This document shows positions 54,390 to 63,436 of a stretch of DNA of 64,000 nucleotides, in pieces. The DNA is from Paraferrimonas sp. SM1919. GTDB lineage: Bacteria; Pseudomonadota; Gammaproteobacteria; Enterobacterales; Shewanellaceae. The notes under the pieces were generated by a model. The model worked only from the letters and a program-made list of their open reading frames with translations. It made no database searches and was not told the origin of the DNA. How positions within the stretch are numbered: position 1 is the stretch's first letter; each line of letters opens with the position of its first letter. The stretch lies in the NCBI RefSeq assembly GCF_010993985.1, contig NZ_WINH01000015.1:1-64000 (forward strand). The letters are read 5' to 3'. Position numbers and translations under genes: made by a program.

Positions 54390-55898
54390 ATGAGCACTAT
54401 CATTAAAAAAGCTGACTTTATTGACAGTATTGAAGATGCCCTACAGTATATTTCATACTACCATCCAAAAGATTTTATTGATGCTATGCACAGCGCTTAC
54501 CTGCGCGAGCAAAGCCCTGCAGCAAAAGACGCCATGGCGCAAATTTTAATTAACTCACGTATGTCTGCTGAGGGTAAACGCCCATTATGTCAAGACACGG
54601 GTATTGTGACTTGTTTCGTTAAAATTGGTATGAATGTGCAATGGGATTCAGACCTGACGGTACAGCAAATGGTTGATGCCGGTGTCGCTAAGGCATACTC
54701 CAACCCGAATAACCCACTTCGAGCTTCCATCGTAAAAGATCCTGCGGGTAAGCGCATTAATACTAAAGACAACGCTCCTGCTGTTGTCCATATTGATATG
54801 GTAGCTGGTGATCAAGTCGAAGTAATGATTGCCGCAAAAGGTGGCGGTTCTGAAAACAAGTCAAAGATGGTCATGCTAAACCCATCAGACGATATTGCCG
54901 AATGGGTTGAAAAAACGGTTCCAACTATGGGTGCGGGTTGGTGTCCACCTGGCATGTTGGGGATTGGCATTGGCGGTACTGCAGAGAAAGCCGCGGTAAT
55001 GGCCAAAGAATCACTCATGGACCCTGTGGATATTCATGAGCTACAAGCTCGTGGTGCGCAAACCACCGAAGAAGCCTTACGCTTAGACATTTTCGAACGT
55101 TGTAATAAGTTAGGCATTGGTGCTCAAGGTCTTGGCGGCATGACCACCGTTCTAGACATTAAAATTAAAAGCGCGCCAACCCATGCCGCTTCTAAGCCGG
55201 TTGTCATGATCCCAAACTGTGCCGCTACACGTCACGTTCATTTCCATCTCGATGGCAGCGGTCCTGCTGAACTGACCCCACCTAAACTTGAAGACTGGCC
55301 AGAAATTACCTGGGAAGTGGGCGACAATGTTAAGCGCGCTGATCTTAACAACATCACTAAAGAAGAAATCCAAACTTGGAAGTCAGGGGATACCGTTTTA
55401 CTGTCAGGTAAAATTCTCACTGGCCGAGATGCCGCCCATAAACGCATTCAAGGTTTATTAGAAAGTGGTGAAGGCCTTCCTGAAGGTGTCGACTTTAATG
55501 GCAAATTTATTTACTACGTTGGCCCAGTAGACCCTGTTGGTGATGAAGTGGTTGGCCCCGCAGGCCCTACAACCTCTACCCGTATGGATAAATTCACAGA
55601 AATGATGCTCGCCGAGACTGGGCTAATGGGTATGATTGGTAAAGCGGAACGTGGACCAGCAACAGTGGCAAGTATAAAACACCATAAAGCCGTATATCTT
55701 ATGGCCGTTGGTGGTGCCGCCTACCTAGTGGCTAAAGCCATTAAAAAGGCAAAAGTCGTTGCCTTTGAAGATCTTGGTATGGAAGCTATCTACGAGTTTG
55801 ATGTGGTAGACATGCCTGTGACCGTTGCCGTTGATTCAGAAGGCACCAATGCCCATGATACTGGTCCTGCTATTTGGAAAGTGAAATTAGAAGGCTAG
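54390..55898 (+). CDS. Class I fumarate hydratase
   Basis: A 502-residue [4Fe-4S] enzyme interconverting fumarate and malate in the TCA cycle. It shows the class I marks: RPLCQDTGIVTCFVKIG, SENKSKMVML, MGAGWCPPGMLGIGIGGT, and the second half with LLSGKILTGRDAAHKRI. Cys residues in CQDTG, GWCPPG and NCAATRH supply the cluster ligands. ATG 54390 has GGAG 9 nt upstream; the in-frame opening at 54330 adds a 20-residue tail with no similarity. A terminator lies at 55949-55973. Confidence 0.92.
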   Translation: MSTIIKKADFIDSIEDALQYISYYHPKDFIDAMHSAYLREQSPAAKDAMAQILINSRMSAEGKRPLCQDTGIVTCFVKIGMNVQWDSDLTVQQMVDAGVAKAYSNPNNPLRASIVKDPAGKRINTKDNAPAVVHIDMVAGDQVEVMIAAKGGGSENKSKMVMLNPSDDIAEWVEKTVPTMGAGWCPPGMLGIGIGGTAEKAAVMAKESLMDPVDIHELQARGAQTTEEALRLDIFERCNKLGIGAQGLGGMTTVLDIKIKSAPTHAASKPVVMIPNCAATRHVHFHLDGSGPAELTPPKLEDWPEITWEVGDNVKRADLNNITKEEIQTWKSGDTVLLSGKILTGRDAAHKRIQGLLESGEGLPEGVDFNGKFIYYVGPVDPVGDEVVGPAGPTTSTRMDKFTEMMLAETGLMGMIGKAERGPATVASIKHHKAVYLMAVGGAAYLVAKAIKKAKVVAFEDLGMEAIYEFDVVDMPVTVAVDSEGTNAHDTGPAIWKVKLEG

Positions 55899-55948
55899 AA
55901 CGGTTGACCTTTCGTACAGATATTATGTACGATTTCAGTTAAAGAAAT

Positions 55949-55973
55949 AGCGAAGCTTTACAGCTTCGCTTTT
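55949..55973 (+). terminator. Terminator of the fumarase gene
   Basis: AGCGAAGC and GCTTCGCT arms with a 6-nt loop, followed by TTTT. Confidence 0.85.
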
Positions 55974-56179
55974 CTATGTTGGCACATTAGCCAAAATTGA
56001 CACCATAAAAAATACCCTAATCGCATAACGTTGTGGTTGATTAGCGTAATCGGCAAATCATGTTTTGCCTAACAATTGTTGCCTTATAAAAGGGGGCGGT
56101 GATTGCTTAAAAGTAAGCGTAAAATCAACAACAATTTCTTATGAAATACGACCTACAAACGGCCTTTTGGGAAATAATA

Positions 56180-58222
56180 ATGAAAAACAATATCATTGCT
56201 GCCTTGCTTGGCGGCCTTTGTACAACGGCGGTTGCGGCACCGTTCGATGTGCATAAACTGACCACTTTAAACAAAATTCATTCTGCTGCAGTCTCTTCTG
56301 ATGGCAAAACTCTCGTTTACGGTTTAAAACTGGTTGATGAGCAACGTCATGCTGTTTCAGATCTTTACCAGCTGGATCTTACTAAAGAACATGCCAAGGC
56401 AAAGAAAATTACCAGCCATAAAGGTACTGAGCATTCGGTTAGCTTCAGCAAAGATAACCAAGCGGTATACTTTATTTCTAGTCGAAGTGGTTCAGCACAG
56501 GTATGGAAACTACCTTTGACCGGTGGTGAAGCCGAGCAAGTGACGGACTTTGAACTGCCAATTTCAGGTTTCAAATTAGATAATAGTAACGACCTCATGG
56601 TGGTGTACACCCAAACATTCCCTGAGTGTGACACCGCTAAGTGCAGCAAAGAAAAGTTTGCAACTGAAGAAGCGCGCAAAAGCGATGGACGTGAATATAC
56701 CCAATTGATGGCTCGACATTGGGATACATGGGACAATCATGCCCGTAATCATCTATGGCTAGGTAAGTTAAATGAAAGTGGCCAATACACGCAATTTAAC
56801 GACATCACCCAAGGATTAGACACCCATACTCCACCACTGCCATTTTCTGGTTTAGAAGAAGTTAGCTTCTCCAAGGATTCTCAGTATCTGGTCTACACCG
56901 CCAAAGCGCCAAGTAAAGATCAGGCATGGTCAACCAACTATGACCTATGGCAAATTGAATTGGCTACAGGCAAGACCACTAACCTTACCCCAGCCAATCA
57001 AGCTTGGGATGCCCACGCAACCTTCTCCAGTGACGGTCGTCACATGGCCTACTTAGCCATGAAAAAGCCGGGATTTGAGGCGGATCGCTTTCGCATCATG
57101 CTGCGTGACCTAGTCACAGGCCAAGAGCGTGAAGTTGCTCCCTTATGGGATCGTAGCGCCCACGATCTTCACTTTAGTCAAGATGGCAAAACACTCTATG
57201 CAAGTACCTATGATTTAGGTCAAGTTAGCATTTATAGCATCGATACCAACTTAGGCAAAGTAACTGAATTGGTGGATAAAGGCAGCAATTCGATTGTGGC
57301 AATTGCAGGGGATACACTGGTTTACAGTCACAAAGCCCTTGATAAGCCAGCTGACTTATATCACCTCAATTTAAACTCTTTTGCTACAGCTCAGTTAACT
57401 GAGGCAAACAGAGATAAGTTAAAAAATGTTGAATTTGGTGAATACCAGCAATTCACATTCAAGGGTTGGAATGATGAAACCGTTTATGGCCACTGGATCA
57501 AGCCTGTCGGTTATCAAGAAGGTCAAAAATACCCAATTGCTTATCTAGTACATGGCGGCCCTCAGGGCTCCTTTGGTAATAGCTTCTCTGGCCGTTGGAA
57601 TGCGCAATTATGGGCAGGTCAAGGCTATGGTGTTGTCATGGTTGATTTCCATGGCTCTGTGGGTTACGGGCAAGAATTTACCAACTCAATCAGCCAAGAC
57701 TGGGGGGGCAAACCGTTAGTTGACCTTAAAAAAGGCATGGCTGCCGTGACCAAACAACAACCATGGCTGGATAAAAATAACGCCTGTGCCCTAGGGGGGT
57801 CTTATGGTGGCTATATGATGAACTGGATTGCGGGTAACTGGAACACAGGCTTTAAGTGTCTAATTAACCACGCTGGTTTATTTGATATGCGTTCATTTTA
57901 CTATGTCACTGAGGAGTTATGGTTCCCAGAGCATGAGTTCGGTGGCCCATATCACGAAAACAAAGCACTATACGAGAAGTTCAATCCTATTAACTATGTC
58001 GAAAACTGGCAAACACCGATGCTGGTAATCCATGGTGAAAAAGACTTCCGTGTGCCTTATGGTCAAGGTTTAGCTGCCTTTACTTACTTGCAACGTAACA
58101 ATATTCCTTCAAAGCTATTGATGTTCCCTGAAGAGAATCACTGGATCTTAAACCAAGAAAACTTAATCCAATGGTACGATAATGTGTTCGATTGGATGGA
58201 TACCTATACGGGTAAAAAGTAG
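56180..58222 (+). CDS. S9 family (prolyl oligopeptidase-type) peptidase
   Basis: A 680-residue secreted peptidase with a signal peptide (ends TAVAAP). An N-terminal propeller (WD40-like, residues about 35-400) is followed by the alpha/beta-hydrolase domain. Catalytic Ser lies in GGSYGGYM, Asp in VIHGEKDFRVP and His in EENHWIL. It resembles acylaminoacyl-peptidase or DPP types, which trim small peptides in the periplasm. Start ATG 56180 has GGGAA upstream. The frame opens 13 codons earlier. Confidence 0.88.
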   Translation: MKNNIIAALLGGLCTTAVAAPFDVHKLTTLNKIHSAAVSSDGKTLVYGLKLVDEQRHAVSDLYQLDLTKEHAKAKKITSHKGTEHSVSFSKDNQAVYFISSRSGSAQVWKLPLTGGEAEQVTDFELPISGFKLDNSNDLMVVYTQTFPECDTAKCSKEKFATEEARKSDGREYTQLMARHWDTWDNHARNHLWLGKLNESGQYTQFNDITQGLDTHTPPLPFSGLEEVSFSKDSQYLVYTAKAPSKDQAWSTNYDLWQIELATGKTTNLTPANQAWDAHATFSSDGRHMAYLAMKKPGFEADRFRIMLRDLVTGQEREVAPLWDRSAHDLHFSQDGKTLYASTYDLGQVSIYSIDTNLGKVTELVDKGSNSIVAIAGDTLVYSHKALDKPADLYHLNLNSFATAQLTEANRDKLKNVEFGEYQQFTFKGWNDETVYGHWIKPVGYQEGQKYPIAYLVHGGPQGSFGNSFSGRWNAQLWAGQGYGVVMVDFHGSVGYGQEFTNSISQDWGGKPLVDLKKGMAAVTKQQPWLDKNNACALGGSYGGYMMNWIAGNWNTGFKCLINHAGLFDMRSFYYVTEELWFPEHEFGGPYHENKALYEKFNPINYVENWQTPMLVIHGEKDFRVPYGQGLAAFTYLQRNNIPSKLLMFPEENHWILNQENLIQWYDNVFDWMDTYTGKK

Positions 58223-58290
58223 AAACTCGAAAGTGCAATGTCGTAAGTGACCCTTGTCACTGCTCGATACTAATCACTCGATTCTGAAAT

Positions 58291-58315
58291 AGGGCCGCTA
58301 ACGCGGCCTTTTTTT
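58291..58315. terminator. Terminator shared by the peptidase gene and the SDR gene
   Basis: GGCCGC and GCGGCC arms with a 4-nt loop and a T-run on the plus strand, ending at the last codons of the converging SDR gene. It clearly serves the peptidase gene; it has a weaker run on the other strand. Confidence 0.8.
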
Positions 58316-59033
58316 ATACTTGTTTTTGCCCTAAATTGGCATGGATAACACTGCCATTAATCACTGGATTTTGACTGCAAAAGTACAGAGTGTTAGCGAT
58401 TTCGGTAGGATCGACCAAACGGTGAAAACCATTATTACAGGCAATACTTTCCAGTAACTGGCGATCGCCCACATGACGATTTAACATCGGAGTATCGGTA
58501 AAACCTGGACACACCATGGCAGTATGTATGCCCTGTGCCATATAGCGACTTTGTAAATCCTGGCAGGTGGCGCGCATCATGCCTAAATTGGCATGCTTAG
58601 AGGTGACATAAGTGTAGCTGCCAGCTACCGCCTGCTCTGACAAGGTGGAGCCCACATACAAAATGCTTGAGCCGGGCTTCATATACGCTAATAGGATTTG
58701 GTTTAAGCGCTCTGGAGCAATGACATTAAGCTCTAGCGCGTGCCTAAAACTGTCAATATCTACCTGAGCTAAACAGTCTTTATTTAACACCGCCGCGTTA
58801 TGAATGAGACAAATTTGGTTAGCAGCTGCAGCGGCTTGGATCAGCTGATTGATTATTAATTGGGGCCATTGGCCTTGGCTTAGGTCCAACGACAAATGTT
58901 GCAGTTTATCGCTCTCCATTGGGCAAGGCTTTCTGGAGATATTAATGACCCTGTAGCCCTGTTCAATAAAGTGCTGGGCACAAGCAAGGCCAATGCCACT
59001 GCTGGCACCTGTGATCACTAGCAGCTTATTCAT
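58314..59033 (-). CDS. SDR, sepiapterin-reductase-like (last gene of the pterin/phenylalanine operon)
   Basis: A 239-residue SDR with TGASSGIGLACAQHF at the N-terminus (nucleotide site), LIHNAAVL (NNAG replaced by HNAA) and the catalytic Tyr-x3-Lys in YTYVTSKHANLG. The Ser is in YVGSTLS. The overall pattern recalls sepiapterin and benzil reductases. It follows the PTPS-like gene with an 8-bp overlap, so the two are translated together. By position it may reduce a pterin (side chain or quinonoid dihydropterin) for the hydroxylase in the same operon. Other ketone substrates are possible. ATG 59033 is preferred over 59042. Confidence 0.72.
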   Translation of the reverse strand: MNKLLVITGASSGIGLACAQHFIEQGYRVINISRKPCPMESDKLQHLSLDLSQGQWPQLIINQLIQAAAAANQICLIHNAAVLNKDCLAQVDIDSFRHALELNVIAPERLNQILLAYMKPGSSILYVGSTLSEQAVAGSYTYVTSKHANLGMMRATCQDLQSRYMAQGIHTAMVCPGFTDTPMLNRHVGDRQLLESIACNNGFHRLVDPTEIANTLYFCSQNPVINGSVIHANLGQKQV

Positions 59034-59547
59034 GATAACCACCTTGAATATCGCTTGAAGTGAGATTTAATAAACGCTTCACCCTTTGTCCAGGACCCGA
59101 GGACATCTCTAATTCTAAGGAGGTAATACCTAACTGGTCAAGCAACTTAGACTGCTCAATTGTCGATAACATCAGTCCGGCTAATTCTTCAAGGCTGACA
59201 TTAGTAATGGGCAACAATAAAGTATCACTCTTTAACAGCAGCATTTTTTCACCATTAAACTCAGCAGCATAATAATCCCCCTGCTCGCTCACCCGCATAT
59301 AGGGCGAGTGCTCAGCTAATAGGGTGTATTCATCTAAGTCTTGGCAAAGTCTAAATAGGGCTGACTTTAACTCGTTGTAATTAAAGGCCATGCCGTTATT
59401 CTCAAGTTTACCCCCAGCCCTTACCCTGATGGCATAGTTATGGCCATGCAAGCGCTCGCGCTCGGTTTCAGAAAAAATAGTAAAGTGAGCTGCAGAAAAA
59501 TGCAGATACTGGTTATCCACATCAATAATCACATTATCGTTAAGCAT
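59026..59547 (-). CDS. 6-pyruvoyl-tetrahydropterin synthase-like protein with altered active site
   Basis: A 173-residue T-fold protein. Zn ligands are present: His in HFSAAHF (position 21) and the two His of LHGHNY (34 and 36). The normal catalytic Cys, four residues before the HGH, is Arg30. Glu31 gives the motif ExxHGH, which recalls the PTPS-III type that can stand in for dihydroneopterin aldolase. The LDH motif reads LDE (Asp72 kept, His changed to Glu). There is also an insert between about 78 and 110 not found in E. coli QueD (120 residues). In the operon it may supply a pterin to the hydroxylase. Confidence 0.75.
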   Translation of the reverse strand: MLNDNVIIDVDNQYLHFSAAHFTIFSETERERLHGHNYAIRVRAGGKLENNGMAFNYNELKSALFRLCQDLDEYTLLAEHSPYMRVSEQGDYYAAEFNGEKMLLLKSDTLLLPITNVSLEELAGLMLSTIEQSKLLDQLGITSLELEMSSGPGQRVKRLLNLTSSDIQGGYHE

Positions 59548-59555
59548 GACAACTC

Positions 59556-60146
59556 CTAGGACATCCCATTGGGGTAGTCCCCTTTTGGTAGATTACGACG
59601 AACTTGATTCAATGCCGATGCATACTGCTCTAGTAAAGCTAAGCCATAATCTAAACGTTTAGATAAATATTGCTGGGCGCGCTCGTCATTATTGATCTGG
59701 TTAAATACAGTATTGACGTTACGGATAATAAGATGCTCTGGAATATAATTGATGCGACTGTTTTTGTAGCTAGTGGTCCTTAATTCCATAATAGGATTGG
59801 CCCCACCTTGCCCCGCTGAAACACTAATAATAAAACCTGGCTTATGGGCTAATTCCCCACCACTGAAGAACAAAAAGAAGTTTTTTAAATTAGCTGGCAC
59901 CATAGAGTGATATTCTGGAGTGACAATCACGATTGCATCGCAAGCTGCCAGTTGCTGGCTTAAAATCACGATAGCTTGATGATGCGGTTCAGCCAATTGA
60001 CTTGACCACAACGGCAATGGTGAACGGTATAAATCAACGACAAATGTTTGCTGCCCCATTGCTTGCAACCTTGTGACTACCTGCTTCGCAACTTTTAAAC
60101 TTTGAGAATTGGCTTGCATGGAGCCGATGACTACTGCGACTTGCAT
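59556..60146 (-). CDS. NADPH-dependent FMN reductase family flavoprotein
   Basis: A 196-residue flavodoxin-like protein. AVVIGSMQANSQSLKVAKQV is the FMN-phosphate site, VIVTPEYHSMVPANLKNFF the conserved middle block, and SAGQGGANPIMELR a typical late block. Relatives reduce FMN, quinones or metals using NADPH. Its ATG overlaps the hydroxylase stop (TAATG), so it is coupled. It could recycle oxidised pterin or protect from the oxidants the hydroxylase can make. That role is inference from position. Confidence 0.8.
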   Translation of the reverse strand: MQVAVVIGSMQANSQSLKVAKQVVTRLQAMGQQTFVVDLYRSPLPLWSSQLAEPHHQAIVILSQQLAACDAIVIVTPEYHSMVPANLKNFFLFFSGGELAHKPGFIISVSAGQGGANPIMELRTTSYKNSRINYIPEHLIIRNVNTVFNQINNDERAQQYLSKRLDYGLALLEQYASALNQVRRNLPKGDYPNGMS

Positions 60147-61912
60147 TATTGGGACTCCATTTTAGCCAGCCGTTGCAGCCCGTATTGGCATAACTGAGTG
60201 GCTTGCTGTGTTTGTGCTTGTGTGGTCATCAACTGCAGCCAATATTCCCTATCAAAATCCTTTAAGCCTGCTGTTAAAGCTAATTCGATAACTTCATAAC
60301 ATAACAGCCAATCAATCTCGGTTAACTGTTTCACTTGATTTATCCACTGGGTTAACTGTTGCGGGCTACGATTTTGCAGATGCTCCCGCAGCTCTTTGCA
60401 TTGCTGGTAGCTGACAAACTGCGCAATCGTTGTTTGCGGGTAGTCAATCAGATTGGCATTGATTGGACTTGCCTCATACAAAGGATAAGTATTTACATCA
60501 GCACTACCACCAAATACCGACTCAACCACTTCGCCAACCGCCATATCGAATATCCCCCAACTGGGATCAAACAATACTCGGCCGCTTTGATGAGTAACCA
60601 CACAATCGCTAAACGTAAATACAATATTTTTATGCTGCTCTCGCCATATTCTCTTGAGCATGCCACTGACTTTGATCCCTGATACAAATGCTAAGGTTAC
60701 CCTTTTATCCAAGCAAATGCCCTTCTCAGCTAATTCATCAATGGTGTAATCACTCAAGCAACGATGAAAGCCCTGTAATTTCCCCACAGGGGTACCAAAA
60801 CCTGAAGCATGAAAGTCAGTACCATGACCGAGCAATTGTTTATGTTGATAACTGAGTTGGGTCGGGCCTTGGGTTTTTATATAAATCACATTACCCATTG
60901 GATCCGTCATATTCTCAACAAACTGGCCACTAATTTGTATCCCAGAACTCAACTGCGCGGTATTAACCGTTTGTGCCAACACCGCTTTATCTAAACCACT
61001 TTTACCACCAACACTAACGGCCATTTGCTTGGCAAATTCTTCTAAAACCTGAGTCAAATGACGGCAATTTTTAGCGACAAACAATTGCGGTTGAGTGTTT
61101 GTGATGTCATAACTGAAGTTAATGGCATCTAAGTTCAAAGGGTATTTCTTTACTTTAGTGTCATCTAAGCAAGATTTAGATTCCCCCAAAGAAGACAGCA
61201 AGCCAGCTCCAAATATTTTGTAATTCCCCACTTCGCCGACTAAACCATACTCCACCGTCCACCAATGTAAGCGCGACAACAACGCGGCTTCTGATACCTC
61301 TGTATTATTAGCTAGGACTTGTTCTAAATGTGCTTGAGCCTGTTGCACTGCGGCTGCAGTGGCATTGGGATCTTCCTTAATAATTGATAGCTGACGAATG
61401 GCCTCGTAGACTGCAAAATCATCCTTATTGGCAATCGCTTTCATACCAAGCTCGCCAAATCGCTGCAGATATTCAGAGTAATCGGTATCGATAATAAAAG
61501 GAGCATGCCCCGCTGACTCATGAACAATATCTGGGGCTGGGGTATAAAGCATATGCTCAATCGTTCGCATATCCACCGCAATAACCAAAATCTTGTGGGC
61601 TTGGAATTCCATAAAAATGGCTGGCGGTAAAAAACCATTGACCACTACCGCCCGCCAACCGAATTGTTCTAAAGCATAATTAATTTCTTCAATTTTTGGG
61701 ATCCTATCAAGGCTGATCCCTGTTTGTTGTAGCCCTTGTAAGTACGTAGAATGGGCATTGGGAGCTAAATCAAGGCTTAGTTGAGTCAATAAAAATCGCC
61801 ACACCGCATGATCTCTTGGCGTATATGACGAATAATCTTGAACCGCAACAAAGGGTTGCAAATGCTTTGGCAAAGAGGCTATTAACTGCTGTTGTGATGG
61901 GGCTTTAAGCAT
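60146..61912 (-). CDS. Aromatic amino acid hydroxylase, long form (phenylalanine 4-hydroxylase)
   Basis: A 588-residue pterin-dependent iron hydroxylase that most likely turns phenylalanine into tyrosine. Iron ligands are His131 and His136 (DIVHESAGHAPFI) and Glu221 (WWTVEYGLVGEVGNYKIFGAGLLSS). Normal bacterial PhhA has 260-300 residues; this form carries a 45-residue insert between the second His and the Glu, and 350 residues after the core. Tryptophan or tyrosine as substrate cannot be excluded. ATG 61912 is chosen because the longer frame to 62035 runs into the preceding gene. Overlap with the FAH gene is 8 bp. Confidence 0.85.
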   Translation of the reverse strand: MLKAPSQQQLIASLPKHLQPFVAVQDYSSYTPRDHAVWRFLLTQLSLDLAPNAHSTYLQGLQQTGISLDRIPKIEEINYALEQFGWRAVVVNGFLPPAIFMEFQAHKILVIAVDMRTIEHMLYTPAPDIVHESAGHAPFIIDTDYSEYLQRFGELGMKAIANKDDFAVYEAIRQLSIIKEDPNATAAAVQQAQAHLEQVLANNTEVSEAALLSRLHWWTVEYGLVGEVGNYKIFGAGLLSSLGESKSCLDDTKVKKYPLNLDAINFSYDITNTQPQLFVAKNCRHLTQVLEEFAKQMAVSVGGKSGLDKAVLAQTVNTAQLSSGIQISGQFVENMTDPMGNVIYIKTQGPTQLSYQHKQLLGHGTDFHASGFGTPVGKLQGFHRCLSDYTIDELAEKGICLDKRVTLAFVSGIKVSGMLKRIWREQHKNIVFTFSDCVVTHQSGRVLFDPSWGIFDMAVGEVVESVFGGSADVNTYPLYEASPINANLIDYPQTTIAQFVSYQQCKELREHLQNRSPQQLTQWINQVKQLTEIDWLLCYEVIELALTAGLKDFDREYWLQLMTTQAQTQQATQLCQYGLQRLAKMESQ

Positions 61913-62897
61913 GATCTTGCTCCGTAATGGCTTCAACCGTTTGATCAATACAGCCAAATAAAGAATTGCCCTGATGATCGAGCATTTCAATTTTAATTCT
62001 ATCGCCAAAGTGCATAAAGGGGGTTTTCGGCTCACCTTGGTCGAGTATCTCTAACATTCTCACTTCCGCAAGACAGGAACAACCCTGGCTTCTATCGGTA
62101 TTGGATACCGTACCCGAGCCGATAATCGTGCCGGCAGTCAGTTTTCGGGTTTTGGCGGCATGACTTATCAAGGTGCCAAAATCGAAAGTCATATCGATCC
62201 CAGCGTTGGGCTTCCCCACCAGTTGTTGATTGAGATAACTATAAATGGGCAGGTGCAACTTGCCACCGTGCCAGTGCTGACCTAATTCATTTGGAGTCAG
62301 TGCCACTGGAGAGAAGCTACAGCTGGGTTTAGATTGTAAAAATCCAAACCCCTTTGCTAGCTCATCAGGGATCAGATTCCGCAAGGAAATATCGTTAACT
62401 AATAAAATAAGCTTAATGTGTTTTAAGGCCTGTTGTGGGCTTACGCCCATCGGCACATCATCTACAATCACAGCAACTTCAGCCTCAAAATCAATACCAT
62501 AGGCTTCATCATGGTGAACAATGGCCTCATGGGGGGCTAAAAAACTGTCGGAATTGCCTTGGTACATTAATGGATCATGCCAAAAACGCTCTGGCATCTC
62601 TGCTCCACGGGCCTTTCTGACGAGTTCCACATGATTCACATAACTGCTGCCATCAAGCCACTGCAGCGCCCTAGGTAAGGGGCTGGCACATAGCGACTCA
62701 TCAAAGCAGGAAGCGGCGCCTATGTTCTGTTCTATTTCGTCCGCCAGTCGCTGCAAGGCAGGCTCTATGTTGTGCCAGTCATCTAAGGCCTGCTGCAGGT
62801 TCGCGGCTATATGGCTGGCATCAAAATAGTGGGTTAAGGCTTTATTCACCACCACTAAATGGCCATCACGGCCATGCTTTAAAGAAGCAAGTTTCAT
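61905..62897 (-). CDS. Fumarylacetoacetate hydrolase family protein
   Basis: A 330-residue enzyme of the FAH fold. Metal ligands are visible as DFEAEVAVI (the E-x-E pair) and LLVNDISLRN (Asp). GSGTVSNTDRSQGCSCLAEVRMLEIL is the C-terminal block of the larger (about 330 residue) bacterial fumarylacetoacetases found beside hppD. It splits fumarylacetoacetate into fumarate and acetoacetate, the last step of tyrosine breakdown. It overlaps the VOC gene by 4 bp (ATGA). Confidence 0.85.
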   Translation of the reverse strand: MKLASLKHGRDGHLVVVNKALTHYFDASHIAANLQQALDDWHNIEPALQRLADEIEQNIGAASCFDESLCASPLPRALQWLDGSSYVNHVELVRKARGAEMPERFWHDPLMYQGNSDSFLAPHEAIVHHDEAYGIDFEAEVAVIVDDVPMGVSPQQALKHIKLILLVNDISLRNLIPDELAKGFGFLQSKPSCSFSPVALTPNELGQHWHGGKLHLPIYSYLNQQLVGKPNAGIDMTFDFGTLISHAAKTRKLTAGTIIGSGTVSNTDRSQGCSCLAEVRMLEILDQGEPKTPFMHFGDRIKIEMLDHQGNSLFGCIDQTVEAITEQDHA

Positions 62898-63436
62898 TTA
62901 CCTTCCTCCATGGAACCGTCATGTAACCAAGCCGCATGTTGGGGCGCTTTTTTAGTGACATCCCACTCATCCACCATGAGTTGAGCGACTGATTGCAAGC
63001 GCTCTAGCATCTGTGGAGTGGCAGTATTGGCAGCAAGCTCAAGGCGATGGCCATTAGGGTCGAAAAAGTAAATTGACTTAAAAATGGTATGCTCCACCGG
63101 CCCCAGCACTTCGATATCCATCGCCTCTAAATGCGCCTTGGTCGCAAGCAAGGACGCTAAGGAATCCACCTCAAATGCAAGATGCTGCACCCAGGCAGGC
63201 GTATGGGGATCCTTGCCCATATCGTCTGAATTGGGTAACTCAAAAAAGGCCAGCACATTGCCCCTTCCCGCATCTAAAAACACATGCATATAGGGATCGG
63301 GGTCTTTAGTGGAAGGCACTTGGTTTTCACTGATTGCCAACAACAAATCCATGCCTAATGCCTGTTTATAAAAGGCCACGGTTTGTTTGGCATTATTGCA
63401 ACGATAAGCAACATGATGGATGCCATTGAGTTTCAT
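62894..63436 (-). CDS. VOC family (glyoxalase/dioxygenase fold) protein
   Basis: A 180-residue protein of the vicinal-oxygen-chelate superfamily. Metal ligands can be placed: His8 (GIHHVAYRC), His in VQHLAFEVD and Glu in GHRLELAAN. A His-His-Glu set also suits extradiol dioxygenases. It lies between hppD and the FAH gene, the place where homogentisate dioxygenase or maleylacetoacetate isomerase would be needed. Its start overlaps the hppD stop by 1 base (TGATG). Function not established. Confidence 0.75.
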   Translation of the reverse strand: MKLNGIHHVAYRCNNAKQTVAFYKQALGMDLLLAISENQVPSTKDPDPYMHVFLDAGRGNVLAFFELPNSDDMGKDPHTPAWVQHLAFEVDSLASLLATKAHLEAMDIEVLGPVEHTIFKSIYFFDPNGHRLELAANTATPQMLERLQSVAQLMVDEWDVTKKAPQHAAWLHDGSMEEGK

